64,000 nt of DNA from Planctomycetota bacterium (GTDB taxonomy: Bacteria; Planctomycetota; UBA1135; GCA-002686595): assembly GCA_016714045.1 (NCBI GenBank), contig JADJNY010000007.1, positions 124,001 to 188,000 of the forward strand, in the 5' to 3' direction. A program made the translations under genes and the position numbers. Within the stretch, counting starts at the first letter, position 1, and each line of letters starts with the position of its first letter. Under the pieces are notes generated by a model that searched no databases, was not told where the DNA came from, and was given only the letters and a program-made list of their open reading frames with translations. Of this stretch, positions 34,339-42,868 are shown piece after piece.

Positions 34339-35509
34339 ATGGCCCGACAACTCTTCACCTCCGAATCCGTTTCCATGGGCCACCCCGACAAGGTGGCCGA
34401 CCAGGTGTCCGACGCGATCCTCGACGCGATCCTGCGCGGAGGATCCGATGAGCCGCGTCGCGTGTGAGACGCTGGTCACGACCGGCCTCTGCGTCGTCGC
34501 CGGCGAGATCACGACCAAGGCGCGCATCGACTACGGCCAGGTCGCGCGCAACACGATCAAGCGCATCGGCTACACGAACGACGCGTTCGGCATCAACGGC
34601 GACACGTGCGCCGTCATGGTGACGCTCGACCGCCAGTCGCCCGACATCAGCCAGGGCGTCAGCGAGGGCGAGGGCCTGCACAAGGAGCAGGGTGCTGGCG
34701 ACCAGGGCCTGATGTTCGGCTTCGCGTGCAGCGAGACGCCGGTGCTCATGCCGTTCCCGATCTACTACGCGCACCGCTTGATGGAGAAGCAGGCGGAGCT
34801 GCGGCAGAAGGGCGTGCTCCCGTGGCTGCGCCCCGACGCGAAGAGCCAGGTCACCGTCGAATACGAGGGCTTCAAGCCCGTGCGCGTCCACACCGTGCTG
34901 ATCAGCACGCAGCACGCGCCCGAGGTCGACAACGAGACGATCAAGCGCGAGGTCGTCGAGAAGATCGTCAAGAGCGTCATTCCGGCGCAGTACCTCGACG
35001 CGAAGACGATCTACCACGTCAACCCGACGGGCCGCTTCGTCGTCGGCGGTCCGCACGGCGACTGCGGCCTCACGGGTCGCAAGATCATCGTCGACACGTA
35101 CGGCGGCATGGGCCGTCACGGCGGCGGCGCCTTCAGCGGCAAGGATCCGACGAAGGTCGACCGCTCCGCCGCCTACGCTGCGCGCTGGGTCGCGAAGAAC
35201 GTCGTCGCCGCGGGCCTCGCCGAGCGCTGCGAGATCCAGGTGAGCTACGCGATCGGCATCGCGAAGCCGCTCTCGATCCGCGTCGACACCTTCGGCACGG
35301 GCAAGCTCGCGGACGACGTGCTCACGGACGCGGTCGAGAAGGTCTTCGACCTGCGCCCCGCCGCGATCATCAACCAGTTCCAGCTGCGCCGGCCGATCTA
35401 CGAGCAGACCGCCTACCACGGTCACTTCGGCCGCGACGGGTTCCCCTGGGAGAAGACGGACAAGGTCCAGGCGCTCCAGGAGGCCGTCGCCGCCGCGACG
35501 CGCAAGTGA
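34339..35509 (+). CDS. metK: S-adenosylmethionine synthetase, one-base frameshift near the N-terminus
   Basis: Makes S-adenosylmethionine from methionine and ATP in the cytoplasm; usually essential. The ATG at 34339 begins MARQLFTSESVSMGHPDKVA with the ATP-binding GHPDK. The frame ends after about 40 codons, but a shift near 34438-34447 leads into the rest: MSRVACETLVTTGL, GDQGLMFGFACSETP, the signature GGGAFSGKDPTKVDRSAAY and the end HFGRDGFPWEKTDKV. Deleting one G in GGAGGATCCG restores the family consensus GDPMSRVACETL. Total ~389 residues, normal length. Because a cell can hardly lose metK, a sequence error is the likely cause. A hairpin follows the gene. Confidence 0.9.
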
Positions 35510-35544
35510 GGCGCGGGCGGGTCCTCCGCCCCCGGCTCCGTACA

Positions 35545-35580
35545 CGGCCCCGCGTGCTCCCCTCCGGACGCGCGGGGCCG
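35545..35580 (+). terminator. hairpin after metK
   Basis: A 10-bp perfect stem CGGCCCCGCG/CGCGGGGCCG around a 16-base loop, 36 bases after the metK stop. No T-run; a non-canonical terminator is likely. Confidence 0.5.
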
Positions 35581-35605
35581 CTTCGTCGCATCGGGCCCCG
35601 TTGCC

Positions 35606-35673
35606 GCGTGACCCGTGGCGTCGCGTGGCCCCTGGCGTCGCGTGGCCCCTGGCGTCGCGTGGCCCATGGCGTC
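35606..35673. repeat. four 17-bp tandem repeats
   Basis: Four consecutive units close to GCGTGGCCCCTGGCGTC; the middle two are identical, the first and last differ at one or two bases. It lies between the metK terminator and the prepilin gene. Likely a small minisatellite; possible variation between strains. Confidence 0.8.
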
Positions 35674-35775
35674 GCGTCGGGCGGGGGCGCGCTCCCCGCC
35701 GCTCGCTCCGTGACTGACCCGCCTTCATGGGGTAGAACGGTCCGCCCCAGCGCCCAACCTTCGGAGCCCTTCCGC

Positions 35776-36444
35776 ATGCAGATCCTCGTCACCCGCCGCG
35801 CCGCCCGGACCCTGCGCGCGGGCTTCACGCTGATCGAGATCCTGGCCGTGATCCTGATCATCGGGATCCTGATGACCTTCCTCCTGCCCCGCATCCCGGA
35901 GGCGATCGACTCCGCGAAGGTCACCGCCTGCAAGAAGAACCTGCAGGAGATCAACTCGGGCCTGATCCAGTACAAGGCGAAGTTCAACCGCATCCCGAAG
36001 GAAGGCGGCGTCAAGTTCTTCGGGTGCCTGATCTCGAGCGGCGTCTGGGAGAACACGAAGTTCACCGCGGACAAGCTGCGCTGCCCGGCGGTCGACCTCG
36101 GCGCGCTCGAGATCGGCCAGATCGATAACCCGGAGGAGTGGTTCAAGCCGCTCGACCACGTCACGGGCGGCTATTCCTCCTACGCCGGCCGCGACATCAA
36201 GCAGTTCCCGCTCAAGGACTTCCCGGGCTCCGGGAAGGAAGCCGTCATCGCCGATGACAACGAGGGCGATGGCACGTCGGGCAACCACCGCACGACGACC
36301 GTCGTGCTCTACGCGTCGGGCGACATCGGCACGTTCGAGATCGGCGACCTGCAGGAGAAGGGCGTGCTCGACGGCGAGACGAACGTCCTGAAGGTCGGGC
36401 CGGATTCGCCGGTCGACGAGCTGCGCAAGCTCTCGCTCGACTGA
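35776..36444 (+). CDS. type II secretion / type IV pilus-like prepilin (GspG-type pseudopilin)
   Basis: 222 residues. A short basic leader with a prepilin peptidase site, LRAG before FTLIEILAVILIIGIL (Glu at position +5 of the mature protein), is followed by a long N-terminal helix and a globular domain opening KKNLQEINSGLIQYKAKFNR, as in GspG or the Planctomycete prepilin-like family. Later stretches (SYAGRDIKQFPLKDF, EAVIADDNEGDGTSGNH) resemble the C-terminal calcium-loop region of these proteins. The ATG at 35776 has GGAG 9 bases upstream. No other secretion gene is adjacent, so its machine is encoded elsewhere. Confidence 0.82.
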   Translation: MQILVTRRAARTLRAGFTLIEILAVILIIGILMTFLLPRIPEAIDSAKVTACKKNLQEINSGLIQYKAKFNRIPKEGGVKFFGCLISSGVWENTKFTADKLRCPAVDLGALEIGQIDNPEEWFKPLDHVTGGYSSYAGRDIKQFPLKDFPGSGKEAVIADDNEGDGTSGNHRTTTVVLYASGDIGTFEIGDLQEKGVLDGETNVLKVGPDSPVDELRKLSLD

Positions 36445-36517
36445 TCCTGGAGACGGCGCGCGGACGTGAACGGCGAGCGCTGCGCGCGCGGCGGGCCTTG
36501 GCGTTCCGCGCGGCGGC

Positions 36518-38347
36518 TCAGTCGCTCTTCGGCGGCGGCGCGAGCGTCACGATGCGATAGGCGCGCTGGCGCCGAGCGAGCTCCGCGGCGGAGTCGTCGG
36601 CCGCGAGCACCGTGCGCACGTCGGCCGCACGCCACTTCCCGTAGTCGAAGCCGCACGCTTCGCGGGCCGCGATCGTGCGCGGCGCCACGAGGGTCGCGAG
36701 CGCGGCCTCGTCGATGTCGGGCGCGAGCACGACGAAGCGCGCGTCCGCCGCGAGGGACGCGGGGAGCGCCTTCGACCACGTGGGGTCGAGGCGGCCCGCG
36801 CTGAGGAGGCGCATCTGGCTCGCGAACGCGGCCTCGCCGCCGAAGCACTGCACCGCGCGACCGCGCGCGCCGAGCGCTTCGAGCCGGGCGGCGAGCTCGA
36901 CGGACGGAGCGGCGTCGAAGCCCGCGCGCAGGCTGCGTTCGCCGAGCGGCAGCGCGATCGCGAGCAGCGCGCACGCGACGACGGGCGCGACGAGCGGGGA
37001 GGGCTCGTCCGCGCCTTGCGTGTTGCCTTCCACGGTTTCCGCGCCGACGGCTCGCGCGTGCGACGGACGCGCGGCGCGCACGAGCACGGCGACGCCCGCG
37101 AGCGCGACCGCGAGCGCCGCGATGGCGGTCGGACTCGCCGAACCGAGCCGCGCGGCCGCCCACGTCAACGCCGCGGCGCCGAGGAGCGCCGTCCCGGCGA
37201 GCGCAAACGACGTCCAGCGCAAGACGCGCGCCCCGAGCGCGGTCGCGAAGGTGCCCGCGATCAACGCGGCGACGAGCGCGGCGACGAGCGGGTACGCGGG
37301 CAGGAAGTAGCGCCCGCGCTGGATGTTCCCCGACGAGAAGATCGCGAGCAGCACGAGGTACCACGCCGCGACGAACGCGATCTCGCCGCCGCGCCCGCGC
37401 GCCCACTCGGCCGTGCGGCGGCGCGCGAAGAGGAGCGCACCGAGCGCGAGCGCCGTCCACGGCAACAGGTGGCGCACGACGCACTGCAGGTACGTCGCAA
37501 CGTTGTCCGCGACCATCGCGGGCGATTCGGCGAAGCGCGTCCCGACCTGGTCGTCGATCGTCTTCGCGAGTCCGACGCTCCCGCCCGCGACGAGCAGCGG
37601 CCCGAACGCGCCGAGCGCGAGCACGGCGAAGAGGAGGAGCGGGCCCGCGCGCAACGCCGACGCGAGCCCCGCCCGTCCGCGCCGCGCGCCGATCCACGCG
37701 AGTCCGAACGCGGGGGCGAGCAGCCCGAGCCCACCTTTCGCGAGCAGCGCGATGCCCGCGCCGCCGAGGAACAGCCACGCGGCGGCGCGCGCGGGGCGCT
37801 CCGAGAACGCGAGCTCGGCCGCGCCCGCGAGCGCGACGCCGACGCCCGCCGCGAGCAGCGCGTCCGGCGTCGTGCGCGTGACGAGCTGCAGGAACTCGGG
37901 GGATGATCCGAGCAGGACGGCGGCGAAGAGCGCGGCGTGCGCGTCGCGGAAGAGCACGCGCGCCGCGCGCGCCGTCGCCCAGAGGATCACAGCACCCGCG
38001 AGCAGGAACGGGAGCCGCGCCGCGAGCGACGACACGCCGAACAGCTCGCAGCTCGCGCCGATGAGCCAGTACGCGAGGAACGGCTTGTTGAAGCGGCCGC
38101 TGCCGTCCGCGTAGCGCGGCGTCAGCCAGTCGCCGCTGTCGCGCATGGAGAGTGCTGCGTCCGTGTAGAAGCGCTCGTCGCCGTGGTAGCGCGAGAGGTC
38201 CGCGCACTGGGGGAGCGCCGCGACGACGAACGCGCCGATCAGGAGGGCCAGGAGCACCGCGTGGCGGCGGCTCCAGGTCGAGCTCGGCGGGACGGCGTGG
38301 AGGACGCGGGCGGACGACACGGGCGGGGAGGATCGCCGCGCGCTCAC
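36518..38347 (-). CDS. ArnT-like glycosyltransferase family 39 membrane protein
   Basis: 609 residues with about 11-12 hydrophobic segments. The first periplasmic loop has the GT-C signature pattern YHGDERFYTDAALSMRDSGD with the catalytic-type Asp-Glu pair and the following GRFNKPFLAYWL, as in ArnT and Pmt-related enzymes that move a sugar from a polyprenyl-phosphate carrier to lipid A or a protein. The C-terminal ~150 residues form a soluble domain (AVQCFGGEAAFASQ, LAPDIDEAAL). The lipid A or protein acceptor cannot be told from sequence. It is divergent from the UbiA-family gene, with which it may share lipid-linked sugar metabolism. The GTG start at 38347 is tentative. Confidence 0.82.
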   Translation of the reverse strand: MSARRSSPPVSSARVLHAVPPSSTWSRRHAVLLALLIGAFVVAALPQCADLSRYHGDERFYTDAALSMRDSGDWLTPRYADGSGRFNKPFLAYWLIGASCELFGVSSLAARLPFLLAGAVILWATARAARVLFRDAHAALFAAVLLGSSPEFLQLVTRTTPDALLAAGVGVALAGAAELAFSERPARAAAWLFLGGAGIALLAKGGLGLLAPAFGLAWIGARRGRAGLASALRAGPLLLFAVLALGAFGPLLVAGGSVGLAKTIDDQVGTRFAESPAMVADNVATYLQCVVRHLLPWTALALGALLFARRRTAEWARGRGGEIAFVAAWYLVLLAIFSSGNIQRGRYFLPAYPLVAALVAALIAGTFATALGARVLRWTSFALAGTALLGAAALTWAAARLGSASPTAIAALAVALAGVAVLVRAARPSHARAVGAETVEGNTQGADEPSPLVAPVVACALLAIALPLGERSLRAGFDAAPSVELAARLEALGARGRAVQCFGGEAAFASQMRLLSAGRLDPTWSKALPASLAADARFVVLAPDIDEAALATLVAPRTIAAREACGFDYGKWRAADVRTVLAADDSAAELARRQRAYRIVTLAPPPKSD

Positions 38348-38414
38348 CCAGGCGCAAGGCTGCGCCGCCGCCGGCGCCGCGCCGCTGCACCCCGTCCCGC
38401 GTTGCCGCGCGGGG

Positions 38415-38444
38415 TTGGAGTCCGTGGAACCGCGCCGCTAGGCT
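38415..38444 (+). promoter_or_regulatory. promoter of the UbiA-family gene
   Basis: TTGGAG (38415-38420), an 18-base spacer and TAGGCT (38439-38444); the start codon lies 47 bases further. The same TAGGCT box precedes mcsB. Confidence 0.45.
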
Positions 38445-38491
38445 CTCGCGACTCCAGCCCCGCGCCGCCGCGGGCCGATGGTACCCAGCTC

Positions 38492-39406
38492 GTGAAGCCC
38501 GTCTCCCTCGTGCGCGCGCTCCGGCCCCACCAGTGGGTCAAGAACGTCTTCGTGCTCGCGGCGCTCGTGTTCGCGGGCGGCGAGCGCGGCGCCCTGCTCT
38601 CGGGCGATCGGTGGGACCTCTACCGCACGCTGTTCGCGTTCGCCGCGTTCTGTCTCGGCTCGAGCGCCATCTACCTCGTGAACGACGTGATGGACGTCGA
38701 GTCGGACCGGCTGCACCCGACGAAGAAGAAGCGGCCGATCGCGGCGGGGGAGGTCCGCGTGCCGACCGCGCTCGGCGCGTCCGTGCTGTGCGTGCTCGGC
38801 GCGCTGCTGCTCGGCCACGAGGCGGGCGGTTCGAGCGTGCCCGTGATGTGGATCGTCGCGGCGTACATGGCGCTCAACCTCGCCTACAGCCTGAAGCTCA
38901 AGCACGTCGTCATCGTCGACGCGTTCTGCATCGCGGCGGGCTTCATCCTGCGCGTGCTCGCGGGCGGCCAGGCAGCGAACGCGGTCATCTCGCACTGGCT
39001 CGTGCTCTGCACGCTGTTCCTCGCGCTGTTCCTCGCGCTCTGCAAGCGGCGCGCGGAGACCGATCTGCTCGGCGAGAACCGCGGCGGGCACCGCTCGATC
39101 CTGCTCGAGTACAACACCGCGTTCCTCGACCAGATGGTGACCGTGCTCGCGGCCTGCACGATCGTGACGTACACGATGTACACGGTCGCGGAGGAGACGG
39201 TGCACAAGTTCGGCTCGGGCTACCGCCTGATGTGGACCGTCCCCTTCGTCGTGTTCGGACTCGCGCGCTACATGCTGCTCGTCCACACGCAGAAGGGCGG
39301 CGGGAGCCCGACCAAGGTGCTCCTCGGCGGCGACCTCCTGTTCTTCCTGAACGGTCTCGGCTGGGTCGCGACGGTCGTCTGGGCCGTCTACTCGCACGGC
39401 GCCTGA
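38492..39406 (+). CDS. UbiA-family decaprenyl-phosphate phosphoribosyltransferase-like protein
   Basis: 304 residues, about nine membrane helices. The signature NDVMDVESDRLHPTKKKRPI matches the N-D-x-x-D-x-x-x-D-x-x-H-P-x-K form typical of the DPPR synthase branch (mycobacterial Rv3806c type) rather than heme or ubiquinone prenyltransferases. A second Asp-rich or basic loop follows at LALCKRRAETDLLGEN. Such enzymes make decaprenyl-phosphoryl-phosphoribose, a precursor of lipid-linked arabinose. The GTG at 38492 gives MKPVSLVRALRPHQWVKN, the typical N-terminus. The opposite-strand ArnT-like neighbour could use a polyprenyl-phosphate sugar; that link is inference. Confidence 0.85.
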   Translation: MKPVSLVRALRPHQWVKNVFVLAALVFAGGERGALLSGDRWDLYRTLFAFAAFCLGSSAIYLVNDVMDVESDRLHPTKKKRPIAAGEVRVPTALGASVLCVLGALLLGHEAGGSSVPVMWIVAAYMALNLAYSLKLKHVVIVDAFCIAAGFILRVLAGGQAANAVISHWLVLCTLFLALFLALCKRRAETDLLGENRGGHRSILLEYNTAFLDQMVTVLAACTIVTYTMYTVAEETVHKFGSGYRLMWTVPFVVFGLARYMLLVHTQKGGGSPTKVLLGGDLLFFLNGLGWVATVVWAVYSHGA

Positions 39407-39460
39407 CCCAGCCGGCCCGAGAAGGTACGTGCAGCGCGCACCCGCCCGTCGCCTGACGGC

Positions 39461-39611
39461 CGACGCTGAGAGCCCCTAGAACTCCGCGTTGGCTCGGGCC
39501 GGTCCTCCGGCCCGAGCCAACGCGGAATCCGGAATGCGGAGCATCCGAATGTGCTCCGTTGCGTCCCTTTCCCCGTGATCGCCCCATCCGGCAATGGCGC
39601 TCCCGACCGAC
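39461..39611. repeat. 151-bp dispersed element, copy 2 (hairpin plus conserved tail)
   Basis: Gap-free partner of 19242-19392. Its stem (left arm about 39482-39502, right arm 39507-39527) has 20 consecutive pairs around the same TCCT loop. The arms read differently from copy 1 at seven pairs where both strands have changed. The 83-base tail is nearly identical to copy 1, with only a handful of transitions. It lies between the UbiA-family gene and the aminotransferase gene. Confidence 0.8.
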
Positions 39612-39757
39612 ACCAAGTCCCCGCCCCCCGCCCCCGCCCCCCGCGATTGCCGCCTACGCACCCGGCGCTACACTGCCGATTCTCCGCGCGTCCCCCCCGC
39701 TCCGAAAACCCCTCCTCGGACGACCGCGCCCCGCCCCGGACACGGAAAGGCCCCCCT
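39612..39757. other. spacer before the aminotransferase gene
   Basis: A C-rich spacer. TACACT at about 39669-39674 resembles a -10 box; nothing else recognised. Confidence 0.3.
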
Positions 39758-40951
39758 GTGGAAGCACGTCTGCAACTCGCCGCGCGCATGCACACGCTCG
39801 GCACCGAGACCGCGTTCGAAGTGGTGAACAAGGTGAAAGCGCTCGAAGCGCAGGGGAAGCACATCGTCCACCTGCACATCGGCGCCCCCGACTTCCGCAC
39901 GCCCGAGAACGTGGTCGAGGCGGGGCGCAAGGCGCTCGCCGACGGCTTCCACGGCTACACGCCCGCGAAGGGCCTCCTCCCCGTGCGTGAATCCGTCGCG
40001 CGCTACTGCATGCGCTTCCACAAGGCGAAGAACGTGTCGCCCGAGGACGTGCTCATCGTGCCCGGCGGCAAGCCGACGATGTTCTTCGCGATCATGCTCT
40101 TCGGCGAGCCGGGCGCGGAGATCCTCTACCCGAACCCCGGCTTCCCGATCTACGAGTCGGCGATCAAGTTCAGCGGCGCGACCGCCGTTCCGATCCCGCT
40201 GCTCGAGGAGAAGGGCTTCGCGTTCGACGTCGACGACACGCTCGCGAAGATCACGCCGAAGACGCGCCTCCTGATCCTGAACACGCCCGCGAACCCGACC
40301 GGCGGCGTCGTCCCGAAGAAGGACATGGACCGCCTCGTCGCGGGCCTCGAGAAGCACCCGCACGTCGCGGTGATGTGCGACGAGATCTACTCGCGTCTGC
40401 TCTACGACGGCGGAGAGCACACGAGCATCCTCTCCTACGAGTCGATCCGCGATCGCGCGATCCTGCTCGACGGCTGGAGCAAGACGTATGCGATGACCGG
40501 CTGGCGTCTCGGCTTCGGCGTGTGGCCGAAGAGCCTCGTCGCGCAGGCGGAGCGCTTGCAGATCAACACGGTGTCGTGCACGAACGCCGCGGCGCAGATG
40601 GCCGCGATGGAAGCGCTCGAAGGCCCGCAGGAAGCGGTCGAGCGCATGCGCAGCGCGTTCGACGGGCGGCGCAAGCTGATCGTGAAGGAGCTGAACTCGA
40701 TCCCGGGCTTCCGCTGCGCTCTGCCGAAGGGCGCTTTCTACGCGTTCGCGAACGTGAAGGGGACGGGCATCCCGTCGCGCGAGCTCGAGACGCTCTTGCT
40801 CAACGAAGCGGGCGTGTCGTGTCTCTCGGGCACGAGCTTCGGCGCGTTCGGCGAGGGCTACTTGCGCTTCAGCTACGCGAACAGCGAGGCGAACATCCAG
40901 GAAGGGATGCGCCGCGTGCGCGCGTTCGTCAGCGCGAAGGTGCGCGTCTGA
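39758..40951 (+). CDS. class I/II pyridoxal-phosphate aminotransferase
   Basis: 397 residues from a GTG. The AspC-like fold is shown by the N-terminal LGTETAFEVVNKVKALEAQG, IGAPDFRTPENV, GYTPAKGLLPVRESVARY, NTPANPTGGVV, the Asp in VMCDEIYSRLLY, the PLP lysine in LDGWSKTYAMTGWRLGF and the substrate-carboxylate Arg in EGYLRFSYANS. It most resembles aspartate or broad-specificity aminotransferases of the prokaryotic Ib type; the donor amino acid cannot be fixed. The GTG is preferred over the ATG at 39786 because the N-terminal arm VEARLQLAARM is conserved in related enzymes. Confidence 0.88.
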   Translation: MEARLQLAARMHTLGTETAFEVVNKVKALEAQGKHIVHLHIGAPDFRTPENVVEAGRKALADGFHGYTPAKGLLPVRESVARYCMRFHKAKNVSPEDVLIVPGGKPTMFFAIMLFGEPGAEILYPNPGFPIYESAIKFSGATAVPIPLLEEKGFAFDVDDTLAKITPKTRLLILNTPANPTGGVVPKKDMDRLVAGLEKHPHVAVMCDEIYSRLLYDGGEHTSILSYESIRDRAILLDGWSKTYAMTGWRLGFGVWPKSLVAQAERLQINTVSCTNAAAQMAAMEALEGPQEAVERMRSAFDGRRKLIVKELNSIPGFRCALPKGAFYAFANVKGTGIPSRELETLLLNEAGVSCLSGTSFGAFGEGYLRFSYANSEANIQEGMRRVRAFVSAKVRV

Positions 40952-40969
40952 TCGACCGTTGACCCGCGC

Positions 40970-41845
40970 TCACTTCGTCGCGCCGTTCCAGGTGAGCGTC
41001 GTATTCTTGTGCCAGCGGTGCTGGACACTACGCTTCGAGCCCACGACGACCTCGACGTCGTAGGAGTACTCGGGTGTGTTCACGGTGTGCTCGCTGGCGC
41101 CGAAGCCGATCGACTGCGAGCCCGTCTCCATGCGCGCCGCGGAGAGGTAGAGACGCTGGCGCACGCGGTGGACGAAGCCCTCCTCGGGCACCGTGGACCA
41201 CGGCAGCACCGGATCGAGCGCGTTCCTCGGCGCATCCTCGAGTTCGCCGTCGCCGTGGTCTTGCGCGTCGACGAACTCGATCGTCGACTCCCCGCCGCCC
41301 GCGAGCAGCGTGACGTCGTACGTGAGCGAGCCCGCGCGCGCGGAGTCGGGGCCCACGAGGCGTTCGAAGCCTTCGACGCCGATGCGCACGCGCGCGCGCA
41401 GGTCGGGGTGCGCCGAGAGCTCCTCGGTCCGGAACCCGAGCGCCGTGCGCGTCGCGCCGTCGTCGCCGAACACGTACGCGAGCGCGTGGCGGAAGCGCAG
41501 GAGCTGGTCGTCACCGTGCTTCAGCACGATCTCCACCGTCTCGTGCTCGCGCTCCTCCTCGGGCCGCTCGAAGACGTCGCCGGCGCCGAGCGCCAGCTCG
41601 CCGCCCCGCGCGAGCACGCGACCCTCGCCGCGGATCGGACGCACGAGCGCGTCGTCCGCACGGCGCGCGCGCACGTAGCTCCAGAAGTCGGGCGTCGACA
41701 GCGCGTGGACCTGCGTGCAGGTCGCGACTGCGGCGCCGAGGAGACCGACGACGAGCACGGCCACGATCAGAACGAGGACGCCGCGCGGCAGGCGGGCGCG
41801 CGGCGTCGGTGCGGGCGGTTCGATTGGGGAAGTCGGCGTTTCCAT
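40970..41845 (-). CDS. hypothetical single-pass membrane protein
   Basis: 291 residues. A Pro-rich cytoplasmic N-terminus, one membrane helix (RGVLVLIVAVLVVGLLGAAV) and an extracytoplasmic beta-rich domain with blocks such as GDDQLLRFRHALAYVFGDDG, SLTYDVTLLAGGGESTIEF and EYSYDVEVVVGSKRSVQHR. No known domain or catalytic motif is recognised. It converges with the aminotransferase gene, ending 18 bases away. Its upstream neighbour on the same strand is the RRM gene, separated by a terminator-like hairpin, so it is probably transcribed alone. Confidence 0.65.
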   Translation of the reverse strand: METPTSPIEPPAPTPRARLPRGVLVLIVAVLVVGLLGAAVATCTQVHALSTPDFWSYVRARRADDALVRPIRGEGRVLARGGELALGAGDVFERPEEEREHETVEIVLKHGDDQLLRFRHALAYVFGDDGATRTALGFRTEELSAHPDLRARVRIGVEGFERLVGPDSARAGSLTYDVTLLAGGGESTIEFVDAQDHGDGELEDAPRNALDPVLPWSTVPEEGFVHRVRQRLYLSAARMETGSQSIGFGASEHTVNTPEYSYDVEVVVGSKRSVQHRWHKNTTLTWNGATK

Positions 41846-41897
41846 GCGCGCGCCCAGGCTAGCACGGCTCCGCGCCGCGAGACACGCCGCGAACGAG

Positions 41898-41929
41898 CGC
41901 GGGAGGCTCCCGAAGGAACCTCCCGCGCG
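41898..41929 (-). terminator. terminator of the RRM protein gene
   Basis: A 10-bp stem GCGCGGGAGG/CCTCCCGCGC with a 12-base loop, 30 bases beyond the RRM stop. A T-run is nearly absent. Confidence 0.5.
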
Positions 41930-41958
41930 CAGTCGAGTCGGGGGGGGGACGGTCCGGC

Positions 41959-42261
41959 TCAGTCGCGACGACCGCCGCCGCCGCCGCCGCCCGAGCCGCC
42001 GCTGCGCGCGGGACGGTCCTGGGCTTCGTTGACCTTGAGGCTGCGGCCGTCGAGGTCCTTGCCGTCGAGGGCCACGATCGCGGCCTTCGCGTCGGCGTCC
42101 GTCGCCATGTCGACGAACGCGAAGCCACGCGGGCGGCCCGTTTCACGGTCGCTCGGGATCGTGACGCCGCGGACGCTGCGGCCGTTGCTGGAGAAGGCGG
42201 CCTTGAGCGCGTCCTCGGTCGTGGTGAAGTTCAGGTTTCCAACGTAGAGCTTGGTGCCCAT
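41959..42261 (-). CDS. RRM-domain RNA-binding protein
   Basis: A 100-residue protein: one RNA recognition motif with RNP2 (KLYVGNLNF) and RNP1 (GRPRGFAFVDM), followed by a short Gly-rich tail ending GGGGGGGRRD. This is the layout of bacterial glycine-rich RNA-binding proteins known from cyanobacteria and many other phyla, where several are cold-induced. The start at 42261 places LYVGNL right after the Met. The frame stays open upstream to 42819, but that part is Arg/Ala/Pro-rich noise. It probably binds mRNA; targets unknown. Confidence 0.92.
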   Translation of the reverse strand: MGTKLYVGNLNFTTTEDALKAAFSSNGRSVRGVTIPSDRETGRPRGFAFVDMATDADAKAAIVALDGKDLDGRSLKVNEAQDRPARSGGSGGGGGGGRRD

Positions 42262-42868
42262 AGAAATCGATTCGTGAGGTCCGCCTGGAGCGACGCGCGG
42301 ACCAAAGTGGTCCACGTCGCGCCAGGGTGCGGGGAGCGGTCGAGAGTCGCGATGGACGCGCCTCGGTCGGCCGGAAGGAGACGAAGCGCGAGCTCGCACG
42401 CGGCGCGACCGCGCGGGCTGCGCGCGCGGACGGCGAGTGCGCGGTGCTTCGGTGTCGTGAGGGCGCGCGCGCGGCGACTCGGCACGTCTAACACGGGCAC
42501 GCCGTGCGCGCGGTGTTCGAGCGCGGCGCGGTCGTGCACGAGGCTGTCGTGCTGCGGCGCGGGACGCGCGGTGCGCGCTCCCTGCGCTCCGCCGGCGGAG
42601 CGGCGTCCAGCGCGGTGCGACGTCCGCGCGCGCGGCTCCTGGATCGCGACGGATCCTCGGCGCGTTCGCGCGTGCACTCGCGGCATGGCCGGCTCCAGGG
42701 CTCGAGGGACGGGACCGGGCCTTCGTGCCGAACCAGAGCAGGAAGAAGCGGAGCGCGGCGAGGAAGTCCCCGCCGCGCGAACGTGGTCGCACTCTACGCG
42801 AACGGGAGCTCGAGCGCACGCCTCGACCGCGAACTGTCCGTGGGGCGCCCCTTCGGGACGCGTGCGGC
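42262..42868. other. 607-bp region with no recognised gene
   Basis: Upstream of the RRM gene and downstream of the beta-helix gene, both on the minus strand. All open frames are low-complexity Arg/Ala-rich. It should hold the promoter and 5' leader of the RRM gene; bases just before its ATG (CGAATCGATTTCT on the minus strand) are unusually A+T-rich. No SD or known RNA family seen. Confidence 0.4.
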
